A stretch of 64,000 bases of DNA. Source: Lutraria lutraria. Its lineage: Eukaryota; Mollusca; Bivalvia; Venerida; Mactridae. The number at the start of each line of letters is the position of its first letter. Position 1 is the first letter of the stretch. The notes beneath the pieces are model-generated. The model ran no database searches. It was not told the DNA's origin and was given only the letters and a program-made list of their open reading frames with translations. Where the stretch lies: the NCBI GenBank assembly GCA_964023205.1, contig OZ026844.1, forward strand, positions 6,818,840 to 6,882,839, written 5' to 3'. Position numbers and translations under genes: made by a program. Shown here piece after piece: positions 28,731-43,600 of the stretch.

Positions 28731-29358
28731 TAGACCCTAATTATTGACCTTATATGATGTGCATTAACTCTTAATTTCAAATAATTATGACATGACCTAA
28801 TTAATGAGTTTATTCAATGTGCATCAATTGTATATATACTTTGTTTAGAATTATTTCCGGTATATTTGTTTTCAAAATTTACAATATATTGTTCTGTTGG
28901 AAAAACACAGTATTATGAATAAATCAGAATGAAATGACTAATATACAAGCTGCAAATCCCATTTGATTTGTAAATATACAGTATTTGATTAATTACCCCA
29001 ATTATTAAGGTCAAAATATCCTGAATTTAGTATTGTGGTATTTATAATCATTTTTCATTGAGGAATCTTGATTAAATGACCTAATTAATGATTTCATGCA
29101 ACGGCATACATACTTTGCATTGAATTATTGATGGGATGTTTGTTTACAAGGTTTACAGCATAAGTTTGTTCATAAAACACATTATTGAGGAATCTTGATT
29201 AGTTGACCTAATTAATGATTTCATGCAATGTGCATGAATTGTAAAAATACTTTAAATGGAATTGTTTCTGCAATATTCATTTACATATTCCACAGTCATA
29301 TTTTGATTATAAACTCTAATTATTGACATTTACATATTCCACAATCATATTTTGATTA

Positions 29359-32300
29359 TAGGCCCTAATTATTGACATTATATGATGTGCATTAACTCTT
29401 AATTTCAAATAATTATGACATGACCTAATTAATGAGTTTATTCAATGTGCATCAATTGTATATATACTTTGTATTGAATTATTTCCGGTATATTTGTTTT
29501 CAAAATTTACAGCATATTGTTTATTGGAAAAACACAGTTTTATGAATATATCAGAATGAAATGACTAATATACAAGGTGCAAATCCCATTTGATTTGTAA
29601 ATATACAGTATTTGATTAATTACCCCAATTATTTAGGACAAAATATCCTGAATTTAGTCTTGTAGTATTTATAATCATTTTTCATTGAGGAATATTGATT
29701 AAATTTCCTAATTAATGATTTCATGCAATGTGCATATATACTTTGCATTGAATTATTGATGGGATGTTTGTTTACAAGGTTTACAGCATATAGTTTTGTT
29801 CAAAAAACACATTATTGAAGAATCTTGATTAGATGACCTAATTAATGATTTCATGCAATGTGCATGAACTGTAAAAAATCTTTAAATGGAATTGTTTCTG
29901 CAATATTCATTTACATATTCCACAGTCATATTTTGATTATAGACCCTAATTATTGACCTTATATGATGTGCATTAACTCTTAATTTCAAATAATTATGAC
30001 ATGACCTAATTAATGAGTTTATTCAATGTGCATCAATTGTATATATACTTTGTTTAGAATTATTTCCGGTATATTTGTTTTCAAAATTTACAGCATATTG
30101 TTCTGTTGGAAAAAACACAGTATTATGAATAAATCAGAATGAAATGACTAATATACAAGCTGCAAATCCCATTTGATTTGTAAATATACAGTATTTGATT
30201 AATTACCCCAATTATTAAGGTCAAAATATCCTGAATTTAGTATTGTGGTATTTATAATCATTTTTCATTGAGGAATCTTGATTAAATGACCTAATTAATG
30301 ATTTCATGCAACGGCATACATACTTTGCATTGAATTATTGATGGAATGTTTGTTTACAAGGTTTACAGAATATAGTTTTGTTAAAAAAACACATTATTGA
30401 GGTATCTTGATTAGATGACCTGATTAATGATTTCATGCAATGTGCATGAACTGTAAAAATTCTTTAAATGGGTTTGTTTCTGCAATATTCATTTACATAT
30501 TTCACAGTCATATTTTGATTATAGACCCTAATTATTGACCTTATATGATGTGCATTAACTCTTAATTTCAAATAATTATGACATGACCTAATTAATGAGT
30601 TTATTCAATGTGCATCAATTGTATATATACTTTGTATTGAATTATTTCCGGTATATTTGTTTTCAAAATTTACAGCATATTGTTTTGTTGGAAAATCACA
30701 GTATTATGAATATATCAGAATGAAATGATTATTATACATGCTGCCAATCCCATTTGATATGTAAATATACAGTATTTGATTAATTACCCTAATTATTTAG
30801 GTCAAAATATCCTGAATTTAGTCTTGTGGTATTTATAATCATTTTTCATTGGGAATCTTCATTAAATTTCCTAATTAATAATTTCATGCAACGGCATACA
30901 TACTTTGCATTGAATTATTGATGGGATGTTTGTTTACAAGGTTTACAGCATAAGTTTGTTCATAAAACACATTATTGAGGAATCTTGATTAGTTGACCTA
31001 ATTAATGATTTCATGCAATGTGCATGAATTGTAAAAATACTTTAAATGGAATTGTTTCTGCAATATTCATTTACATATTCCACAGTCATATTTTGATTAT
31101 AAACTCTAATTATTGACATTTACATATTCCACAATCATATTTTGATTATAGGCCCTAATTATTGACCTTATATGATGTGCATTAACTCTTAATTTCAAAT
31201 AATTATGACATGACCTAATTAATGAGTTTATTCAATGTGCATCAATTGTATATATACTTTGTATTGAATTATTTCCGGTATATTTGTTTTCAAAATTTAC
31301 AGCATATTGTTTATTGGAAAAACACAGTTTTATGAATATATCAGAATGAAATGACTAATATACAAGGTGCAAATCCCATATGATTTGTAAATATACAGTA
31401 TTTGATTAATTACCCTAATTATTTAGGTCAAAATATCCTGAATTTAGTCTTGTGGTATTTATAATCATTTTTCATTGAGGAATCTTGATTAAATGACCTA
31501 ATTAATGATTTCATGCAATGGCATACATACTTTGCATTGAATTATTGATGGGATGTTTGTTTACAAGGTTTACAGCATATAGTTTTGTCCAAAGAACACA
31601 TTATTGAGGTATCTTGATTAGATGACCTAATTAATGATTGCATGCAATGTGCATGAACTGTAAAAATTCTTTAAATGGATTTGTTTCTGCAATATTCATT
31701 TACATATTTCACAGTCATATTTTGATTATAGACCCTAATTATTGACCTTATATGATGTGCATTAACTCTTAATTTCAAATAATTATGACATGACCTAATT
31801 AATGAGTTTATTCAATGTGCATCAATTGTATATATACTTTGTAATGAATAATGTCTGGTATATTTGTTTTCAAAATTTACAGCATATTGTTTTGTTGGAA
31901 AAAACACAGTATTATGAATATATCAGAATGAAATGACTAATATACAAGGTGCAAATCCCATTTGATTTGTAAATATACAGTATTTGATTAATTACCCCAA
32001 TTATTTAGGACAAAATATCCTGAATTTAGTCTTGTGGTATTTATAATCATTTTTCATTGAGGAATATTGATTAAATTTCCTAATTAATGATTTCATGCAA
32101 TGTGCATATATACTTTGCATTGAATTATTGATGGGATGTTTGTTTACAAGGTTTACAGCATATAGTTTTGTTCAAAAAACACATTATTGAAGAATCTTGA
32201 TTAGATGACCTAATTAATGATTTCATGCAATGTGCATGAACTGTAAAAAATCTTTAAATGGAATTGTTTCTGCAATATTCATTTACATATTCCACAGTCA

Positions 32301-35300
32301 TATTTTGATTATAGACCCTAATTATTGACCTTATATGATGTGCATTAACTCTTAATTTCAAATAATTATGACATGACCTAATTAATGAGTTTATTCAATG
32401 TGCATCAATTGTATATATACTTTGTTTAGAATTATTTCCGGTATATTTGTTTTCAAAATTTACAGCATATTGTTCTGTTGGAAAAAACACAGTATTATGA
32501 ATAAATCAGAATGAAATGACTAATATACAAGCTGCAAATCCCATTTGATTTGTAAATATACAGTATTTGATTAATTACCCCAATTATTAAGGTCAAAATA
32601 TCCTGAATTTAGTATTGTGGTATTTATAATCATTTTTCATTGAGGAATCTTGATTAAATGACCTAATTAATGATTTCATGCAACGGCATACATACTTTGC
32701 ATTGAATTATTGATGGAATGTTTGTTTACAAGGTTTACAGAATATAGTTTTGTTAAAAAAACACATTATTGAGGTATCTTGATTAGATGACCTGATTAAT
32801 GATTTCATGCAATGTGCATGAACTGTAAAAATTCTTTAAATGGGTTTGTTTCTGCAATATTCATTTACATATTTCACAGTCATATTTTAATTATAGACCC
32901 TAATTATTGACCTTATATGATGTGCATTAACTCTTAATTTCAAATAATTATGACATGACCTAATTAATGAGTTTATTCAATGTGCATCAATTGTATATAT
33001 ACTTTGTATTGAATTATTTCCGGTATATTTGTTTTCAAAATTTACAGCATATTGTTTTGTTGGAAAATCACAGTATTATGAATATATCAGAATGAAATGA
33101 TTATTATACATGCTGCCAATCCCATTTGATATGTAAATATACAGTATTTGATTAATTACCCCAATTATTTAGGTCAAAATATCCTGAATTTAGTCTTGTG
33201 GTATTTATAATCATTTTTCATTGGGAATCTTCATTAAATTTCCTAATTAATAATTTCATGCAATGGCATACATACTTTGCATTGAATTATTGATGGGATG
33301 TTTGTTTACAAGGTTTACAGCATAAGTTTGTTCATAAAACACATTATTGAGGAATCTTGATTAGTTGACCTAATTAATGATTTCATGCAATGTGCATGAA
33401 TTGTAAAAATACTTTAAATGGAATTGTTTCTGCAATATTCATTTACATATTCCACAGTCATATTTTGATTATAAACTCTAATTATTGACATTTACATATT
33501 CCACAATCATATTTTGATTATAGGCCCTAATTATTGACCTTATATGATGTGCATTAACTCTTAATTTCAAATAATTATGACATGACCTAATTAATGAGTT
33601 TATTCAATGTGCATCAATTGTATATATACTTTGTATTGAATTATTTCCGGTATATTTGTTTTCAAAATTTACAGCATATTGTTTTGTTGGAAAATCACAG
33701 TATTATGAATATATCAGAATGAAATGATTATTATACATGCTGCCAATCCCATTTGATATGTAAATATACAGTATTTGATTAATTACCCTAATTATTTAGG
33801 TCAAAATATCCTGAATTTAGTCTTGTGGTATTTATAATCATTTTTCATTGAGGAATCTTGATTAAATGACCTAATTAATGATTTCATGCAATGGCATACA
33901 TACTTTGCATTGAATTATTGATGGGATGTTTGTTTACAAGGTTTACAGCATATAGTTTTGTCCAAAGAACACATTATTGAGGTATCTTGATTAGATGACC
34001 TAATTAATGATTGCATGCAATGTGCATGAACTGTAAAAATTCTTTAAATGGATTTGTTTCTGCAATATTCATTCACATATTCCACAGTCATATTTTGATT
34101 ATAGACACTAATTATTGACCTTATATGATGTGCATTAACTCTTAATATCAAATAATTATGACATGACCTAATTAATGAGTTTATTCAATGTGCATCAATT
34201 GTATATATACTTTGTAATGAATTATTTCTGGTATATTTGTTTTCAAAATTTACAGCATATTGTTTTGTTGGAAAATCACAGTATTATGAATAAATCAGAA
34301 TGAAATGATTATTATACATGCTGCCAATCCCATTCGATTTGTAAATATACAGTATTTGATTAATTACACTAATTATTTAGGTCAAAATATCCTGAATTTA
34401 GTCTTGTGGTATTTATAATCATTTTTCATTGAGGAATATTGATTAAATTTCCTAATTAATGATTTCATGCAATGTGCATATATACTTTGCATTGAATTAT
34501 TGATGGGATGTTTGTTTACAAGGTTTACAGCATATAGTTTTGTTCAAAAAACACATTATTGAAGAATCTTGATTAGATGACCTAATTAATGATTTCATGC
34601 AATGTGCATGAACTGTAAAAAATCTTTAAATGGAATTGTTTCTGCAATATTCATTTACATATTCCACAGTCATATTTTGATTATAGACCCTAATTATTGA
34701 CCTTATATGATGTGCATTAACTCTTAATTTCAAATAATTATGACATGACCTAATTAATGAGTTTATTCAATGTGCATCAATTGTATATATACTTTGTTTA
34801 GAATTATTTCCGGTATATTTGTTTTCAAAATTTACAGCATATTGTTCTGTTGGAAAAAACACAGTATTATGAATAAATCAGAATGAAATGACTAATATAC
34901 AAGCTGCAAATCCCATTTGATTTGTAAATATACAGTATTTGATTAATTACCCCAATTATTAAGGTCAAAATATCCTGAATTTAGTATTGTGGTATTTATA
35001 ATCATTTTTCATTGAGGAATCTTGATTAAATGACCTAATTAATGATTTCATGCAACGGCATACATACTTTGCATTGAATTATTGATGGAATGTTTGTTTA
35101 CAAGGTTTACAGAATATAGTTTTGTTAAAAAAACACATTATTGAGGTATCTTGATTAGATGACCTGATTAATGATTTCATGCAATGTGCATGAACTGTAA
35201 AAATTCTTTAAATGGGTTTGTTTCTGCAATATTCATTTACATATTTCACAGTCATATTTTGATTATAGACCCTAATTATTGACCTTATATGATGTGCATT

Positions 35301-35892
35301 AACTCTTAATTTCAAATAATTATGACATGACCTAATTAATGAGTTTATTCAATGTGCATCAATTGTATATATACTTTGTATTGAATTATTTCCGGTATAT
35401 TTGTTTTCAAAATTTACAGCATATTGTTTTGTTGGAAAATCACAGTATTATGAATATATCAGAATGAAATGATTATTATACATGCTGCCAATCCCATTTG
35501 ATATGTAAATATACAGTATTTGATTAATTACCCTAATTATTTAGGTCAAAATATCCTGAATTTAGTCTTGTGGTATTTATAATCATTTTTCATTGGGAAT
35601 CTTCATTAAATTTCCTAATTAATAATTTCATGCAATGGCATACATACTTTGCATTGAATTATTGATGGGATGTTTGTTTACAAGGTTTACAGCATAAGTT
35701 TGTTCATAAAACACATTATTGAGGAATCTTGATTAGTTGACCTAATTAATGATTTCATGCAATGTGCATGAATTGTAAAAATACTTTAAATGGAATTGTT
35801 TCTGCAATATTCATTTACATATTCCACAGTCATATTTTGATTATAAACTCTAATTATTGACATTTACATATTCCACAATCATATTTTGATTA
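29359..35892 (+). repeat. Irregular 11-monomer stretch between two higher-order regimes
   Basis: Monomers: 29359 (1), 29940 (2), 30522 (3), 31149 (1 head, 4 tail), 31729 (6 head, 1 tail), 32312 (2), 32894 (3), 33521 (4), 34102 (5 head, 1 tail), 34684 (2), 35266 (3). The order 2-3-(4 or hybrid) recurs with spacings near 2,372 bp (29940, 32312, 34684), a loose four-monomer period. It contains 49-bp extensions at 31100, 33472 and 35844. It joins the 12.3-kb regime on the left to the 4,745-bp regime on the right. Confidence 0.87.
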
Positions 35893-38800
35893 TAGGCCCT
35901 AATTATTGACCTTATATGATGTGCATTAACTCTTAATTTCAAATAATTATGACATGACCTAATTAATGAGTTTATTCAATGTGCATCAATTGTATATATA
36001 CTTTGTATTGAATTATTTCCGGTATATTTGTTTTCAAAATTTACAGCATATTGTTTTGTTGGAAAATCACAGTATTATGAATATATCAGAATGAAATGAT
36101 TATTATACATGCTGCCAATCCCATTTGATATGTAAATATACAGTATTTGATTAATTACCCTAATTATTTAGGTCAAAATATCCTGAATTTAGTCTTGTGG
36201 TATTTATAATCATTTTTCATTGAGGAATCTTGATTAAATGACCTAATTAATGATTTCATGCAATGGCATACATACTTTGCATTGAATTATTGATGGGATG
36301 TTTGTTTACAAGGTTTACAGCATATAGTTTTGTCCAAAGAACACATTATTGAGGTATCTTGATTAGATGACCTAATTAATGATTGCATGCAATGTGCATG
36401 AACTGTAAAAATTCTTTAAATGGATTTGTTTCTGCAATATTCATTCACAAATTCCACAGTCATATTTTGATTATAGACATAATTATTGACCTTATATGAT
36501 GTGCATTAACTCTTAATATCAAATAATTATGACATGACCTAATTAATGAGTTTATTCAATGTGCATCAATTGTATATATACTTTGTAATGAATTATTTCT
36601 GGTATATTTGTTTTCAAAATTTACAGCATATTGTTTTGTTGGAAAATCACAGTATTATGAATCAATCAGAATAAAATGATTATTTTACATGCTGCCAATC
36701 CCATTCGATTTGTAAATATACAGTATTTGATTAATTACACTAATTATTTAGGTCAAAATATCCTGAATTTAGTCTTGTGGTATTTATAATCATTTTTCAT
36801 TGAGGAATCTTGATTAAATGACCTAATTAATGATTTCATGCAATGGCATACATACTTTGCATTGAATTATTGATTGGATGTTTGTTTACAAGGTTTACAG
36901 CATATAGTTTTGTTAAAAAAACACATTATTGAGGTATATTGATTAGATGACCTAATTAATGATTTCATGCAATGTGCATGAATTGTAAAAATACTTTAAA
37001 TGGAATTGTTTCTGCAATATTCATTTACATATTCCACAGTCATATTTTGATTATAAACTCTAATTATTGACATTTACATATTCCACAATCATATTTTGAT
37101 TATAGGCCCTAATTATTGACCTTATATGATGTGCATTAACTCTTAATTTCAAATAATTATGACATGACCTAATTAATGAGTTTATTCAATGTGCATCAAT
37201 TGTATATATACTTTGTATTGAATTATTTCCGGTATATTTGTTTTCAAAATTTACAGCATATTGTTTTGTTGGAAAATCACAGTATTATGAATATATCAGA
37301 ATGAAATGATTATTATACATGCTGCCAATCCCATTTGATATGTAAATATACAGTATTTGATTAATTACCCTAATTATTTAGGTCAAAATATCCTGAATTT
37401 AGTCTTGTGGTATTTATAATCATTTTTCATTGAGGAATCTTGATTAAATGACCTAATTAATGATTTCATGCAATGGCATACATACTTTGCATTGAATTAT
37501 TGATGGGATGTTTGTTTACAAGGTTTACAGCATATAGTTTTGTCCAAAGAACACATTATTGAGGTATCTTGATTAGATGACCTAATTAATGATTGCATGC
37601 AATGTGCATGAACTGTAAAAATTCTTTAAATGGATTTGTTTCTGCAATATTCATTTACATATTCCACAGTCATATTTTGATTATAGACACTAATTATTGA
37701 CCTTATATGATGTGCATTAACTCTTAATATCAAATAATTATGACATGACCTAATTAATGAGTTTATTCAATGTGCATCAATTGTATATATACTTTGTAAT
37801 GAATTATTTCTGGTATATTTGTTTTCAAAATTTACATCATATTGTTTTGTTGGAAAATCACAGTATTATGAATAAATCAGAATGAAATGATTATTATACA
37901 TGCTGCCAATCCCATTCGATTTGTAAATATACAGTATTTGATTAATTACACTAATTATTTAGGTCAAAATATCCTGAATTTAGTCTTGTGGTATTTATAA
38001 TCATTTTTCATTGAGGAATCTTGATTAAATGACCTAATTAATGATTTCATGCAATGGCATACATACTTTGCATTGAATTATTGATTGGATGTTTGTTTAC
38101 AAGGTTTACAGCATATAGTTTTGTTAAAAAAACACATTATTGAGGTATATTGATTAGATGACCTAATTAATGATTTCATGCAATGTGCATGAACTGTAAA
38201 AATTCTTTAAATGGGTTTGTTTCTGCAATATTCATTTACATATTCCACAGTCATATTTTGATTATAGACCCTAATTATTGACCTTATATGATGTGCATTA
38301 ACTCTTAATTTCAAATAATTATGACATGACCTAATTAATGAGTTTATTCAATGTGCATCAATTGTATATATACTTTGTTTAGAATTATTTCCGGTATATT
38401 TGTTTTCAAAATTTACAGCATATTGTTCTGTTGGAAAAAACACAGTATTATGAATAAATCAGAATGAAATGACTAATATACAAGCTGCAAATCCCATTTG
38501 ATTTGTAAATATACAGTATTTGATTAATTACCCCAATTATTAAGGTCAAAATATCCTGAATTTAGTATTGTGGTATTTATAATCATTTTTCATTGAGGAA
38601 TCTTGATTAAATGACCTAATTAATGATTTCATGCAACGGCATACATACTTTGCATTGAATTATTGATGGAATGTTTGTTTACAAGGTTTACAGAATATAG
38701 TTTTGTTAAAAAAACACATTATTGAGGTATCTTGATTAGATGACCTGATTAATGATTTCATGCAATGTGCATGAACTGTAAAAATTCTTTAAATGGGTTT

Positions 38801-40637
38801 GTTTCTGCAATATTCATTTACATATTTCACAGTCATATTTTGATTATAGACCCTAATTATTGACCTTATATGATGTGCATTAACTCTTAATTTCAAATAA
38901 TTATGACATGACCTAATTAATGAGTTTATTCAATGTGCATCCATTGTATATATACTTTGTAATGAATAATGTCTGGTATATTTGTTTTCAAAATTTACAG
39001 CATATTGTTTTGTTGGAAAAAACACAGTATTATGAATATATCAGAATGAAATGACTAATATACAAGGTGCAAATCCCATTTGATTTGTAAATATACAGTA
39101 TTTGATTAATTACCCCAATTATTTAGGACAAAATATCCTGAATTTAGTCTTGTGGTATTTATAATCATTTTTCATTGAGGAATCTTGATTAAATGACCTA
39201 ATTAATGATTTCATGCAACGGCATACATACTTTGCATTGAATTATTGATGGAATGTTTGTTTACAAGGTTTACAGCATATAGTTTTGTTCAAAAAACACA
39301 TTATTGAAGAATCTTGATTAGATGACCTAATTAATGATTTCATGCAATGTGCATGAACTGTAAAAAATCTTTAAATGGAATTGTTTCTGCAATATTCATT
39401 TACATATTCCACAGTCATATTTTGATTATAGACCCTAATTATTGACCTTATATGATGTGCATTAACTCTTAATTTCAAATAATTATGACATGACCTAATT
39501 AATGAGTTTATTCAATGTGCATCAATTGTATATATACTTTGTTTAGAATTATTTCCGGTATATTTGTTTTCAAAATTTACAGCATATTGTTCTGTTGGAA
39601 AAAACACAGTATTATGAATAAATCAGAATGAAATGACTAATATACAAGCTGCAAATCCCATTTGATTTGTAAATATACAGTATTTGATTAATTACCCCAA
39701 TTATTAAGGTCAAAATATCCTGAATTTAGTATTGTGGTATTTATAATCATTTTTCATTGAGGAATCTTGATTAAATGACCTAATTAATGATTTCATGCAA
39801 CGGCATACATACTTTGCATTGAATTATTGATGGAATGTTTGTTTACAAGGTTTACAGAATATAGTTTTGTTAAAAAAACACATTATTGAGGTATCTTGAT
39901 TAGATGACCTGATTAATGATTTCATGCAATGTGCATGAACTGTAAAAATTCTTTAAATGGGTTTGTTTCTGCAATATTCATTTACATATTTCACAGTCAT
40001 ATTTTGATTATAGACCCTAATTATTGACCTTATATGATGTGCATTAACTCTTAATTTCAAATAATTATGACATGACCTAATTAATGAGTTTATTCAATGT
40101 GCATCAATTGTATATATACTTTGTATTGAATTATTTCCGGTATATTTGTTTTCAAAATTTACAGCATATTGTTTTGTTGGAAAATCACAGTATTATGAAT
40201 ATATCAGAATGAAATGATTATTATACATGCTGCCAATCCCATTTGATATGTAAATATACAGTATTTGATTAATTACCCTAATTATTTAGGTCAAAATATC
40301 CTGAATTTAGTCTTGTGGTATTTATAATCATTTTTCATTGGGAATCTTCATTAAATTTCCTAATTAATAATTTCATGCAATGGCATACATACTTTGCATT
40401 GAATTATTGATGGGATGTTTGTTTACAAGGTTTACAGCATAAGTTTGTTCATAAAACACATTATTGAGGAATCTTGATTAGTTGACCTAATTAATGATTT
40501 CATGCAATGTGCATGAATTGTAAAAATACTTTAAATGGAATTGTTTCTGCAATATTCATTTACATATTCCACAGTCATATTTTGATTATAAACTCTAATT
40601 ATTGACATTTACATATTCCACAATCATATTTTGATTA
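35893..40637 (+). repeat. 8-monomer higher-order unit B, copy 1 (4,745 bp)
   Basis: Order and starts: 4 (35893), 5 plus 49 bp (36474), 4 (37103), 5 (37684), 2 (38265), 6b (38847), 2 (39429), 3 plus 49 bp (40011). Private markers shared with copy 2 are TAGACATAATT at 36474, GAATCAATCAGAATAAAATG near 36660 and CATCCATTG near 38939. This is a different order from the 4,744-bp unit at 12308 although the lengths differ by one base. Confidence 0.92.
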
Positions 40638-43600
40638 TAGGCCCTAATTATTGACCTTATATGATGTGCATTAACTCTTAATTTCAAATAATTATGACAT
40701 GACCTAATTAATGAGTTTATTCAATGTGCATCAATTGTATATATACTTTGTATTGAATTATTTCCGGTATATTTGTTTTCAAAATTTACAGCATATTGTT
40801 TTGTTGGAAAATCACAGTATTATGAATATATCAGAATGAAATGATTATTATACATGCTGCCAATCCCATTTGATATGTAAATATACAGTATTTGATTAAT
40901 TACCCTAATTATTTAGGTCAAAATATCCTGAATTTAGTCTTGTGGTATTTATAATCATTTTTCATTGAGGAATCTTGATTAAATGACCTAATTAATGATT
41001 TCATGCAATGGCATACATACTTTGCATTGAATTATTGATGGGATGTTTGTTTACAAGGTTTACAGCATATAGTTTTGTCCAAAGAACACATTATTGAGGT
41101 ATCTTGATTAGATGACCTAATTAATGATTGCATGCAATGTGCATGAACTGTAAAAATTCTTTAAATGGATTTGTTTCTGCAATATTCATTCACAAATTCC
41201 ACAGTCATATTTTGATTATAGACATAATTATTGACCTTATATGATGTGCATTAACTCTTAATATCAAATAATTATGACATGACCTAATTAATGAGTTTAT
41301 TCAATGTGCATCAATTGTATATATACTTTGTAATGAATTATTTCTGGTATATTTGTTTTCAAAATTTACAGCATATTGTTTTGTTGGAAAATCACAGTAT
41401 TATGAATCAATCAGAATAAAATGATTATTTTACATGCTGCCAATCCCATTCGATTTGTAAATATACAGTATTTGATTAATTACACTAATTATTTAGGTCA
41501 AAATATCCTGAATTTAGTCTTGTGGTATTTATAATCATTTTTCATTGAGGAATCTTGATTAAATGACCTAATTAATGATTTCATGCAATGGCATACATAC
41601 TTTGCATTGAATTATTGATTGGATGTTTGTTTACAAGGTTTACAGCATATAGTTTTGTTAAAAAAACACATTATTGAGGTATATTGATTAGATGACCTAA
41701 TTAATGATTTCATGCAATGTGCATGAATTGTAAAAATACTTTAAATGGAATTGTTTCTGCAATATTCATTTACATATTCCACAGTCATATTTTGATTATA
41801 AACTCTAATTATTGACATTTACATATTCCACAATCATATTTTGATTATAGGCCCTAATTATTGACCTTATATGATGTGCATTAACTCTTAATTTCAAATA
41901 ATTATGACATGACCTAATTAATGAGTTTATTCAATGTGCATCAATTGTATATATACTTTGTATTGAATTATTTCCGGTATATTTGTTTTCAAAATTTACA
42001 GCATATTGTTTTGTTGGAAAATCACAGTATTATGAATATATCAGAATGAAATGATTATTATACATGCTGCCAATCCCATTTGATATGTAAATATACAGTA
42101 TTTGATTAATTACCCTAATTATTTAGGTCAAAATATCCTGAATTTAGTCTTGTGGTATTTATAATCATTTTTCATTGAGGAATCTTGATTAAATGACCTA
42201 ATTAATGATTTCATGCAATGGCATACATACTTTGCATTGAATTATTGATGGGATGTTTGTTTACAAGGTTTACAGCATATAGTTTTGTCCAAAGAACACA
42301 TTATTGAGGTATCTTGATTAGATGACCTAATTAATGATTGCATGCAATGTGCATGAACTGTAAAAATTCTTTAAATGGATTTGTTTCTGCAATATTCATT
42401 TACATATTCCACAGTCATATTTTGATTATAGACACTAATTATTGACCTTATATGATGTGCATTAACTCTTAATATCAAATAATTATGACATGACCTAATT
42501 AATGAGTTTATTCAATGTGCATCAATTGTATATATACTTTGTAATGAATTATTTCTGGTATATTTGTTTTCAAAATTTACATCATATTGTTTTGTTGGAA
42601 AATCACAGTATTATGAATAAATCAGAATGAAATGATTATTATACATGCTGCCAATCCCATTCGATTTGTAAATATACAGTATTTGATTAATTACACTAAT
42701 TATTTAGGTCAAAATATCCTGAATTTAGTCTTGTGGTATTTATAATCATTTTTCATTGAGGAATCTTGATTAAATGACCTAATTAATGATTTCATGCAAT
42801 GGCATACATACTTTGCATTGAATTATTGATTGGATGTTTGTTTACAAGGTTTACAGCATATAGTTTTGTTAAAAAAACACATTATTGAGGTATATTGATT
42901 AGATGACCTAATTAATGATTTCATGCAATGTGCATGAACTGTAAAAATTCTTTAAATGGGTTTGTTTCTGCAATATTCATTTACATATTCCACAGTCATA
43001 TTTTGATTATAGACCCTAATTATTGACCTTATATGATGTGCATTAACTCTTAATTTCAAATAATTATGACATGACCTAATTAATGAGTTTATTCAATGTG
43101 CATCAATTGTATATATACTTTGTTTAGAATTATTTCCGGTATATTTGTTTTCAAAATTTACAGCATATTGTTCTGTTGGAAAAAACACAGTATTATGAAT
43201 AAATCAGAATGAAATGACTAATATACAAGCTGCAAATCCCATTTGATTTGTAAATATACAGTATTTGATTAATTACCCCAATTATTAAGGTCAAAATATC
43301 CTGAATTTAGTATTGTGGTATTTATAATCATTTTTCATTGAGGAATCTTGATTAAATGACCTAATTAATGATTTCATGCAACGGCATACATACTTTGCAT
43401 TGAATTATTGATGGAATGTTTGTTTACAAGGTTTACAGAATATAGTTTTGTTAAAAAAACACATTATTGAGGTATCTTGATTAGATGACCTGATTAATGA
43501 TTTCATGCAATGTGCATGAACTGTAAAAATTCTTTAAATGGGTTTGTTTCTGCAATATTCATTTACATATTTCACAGTCATATTTTGATTATAGACCCTA

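Larger units (their letters stand above)
17052..29358 (+). repeat. 21-monomer higher-order unit, copy 2 (12,307 bp)
   Basis: Same length and same 21 monomers as 1-12307, offset 17,051 throughout. By spot comparison I noted substitutions at 20936 (A for C), 22199 (A for C), 23765 (A for G), 24342 (C for T), 24703 (C for T) and 26674 (A for G). I did not compare every base. The two units are thus nearly identical, which implies a recent duplication or ongoing homogenisation. Confidence 0.92.
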
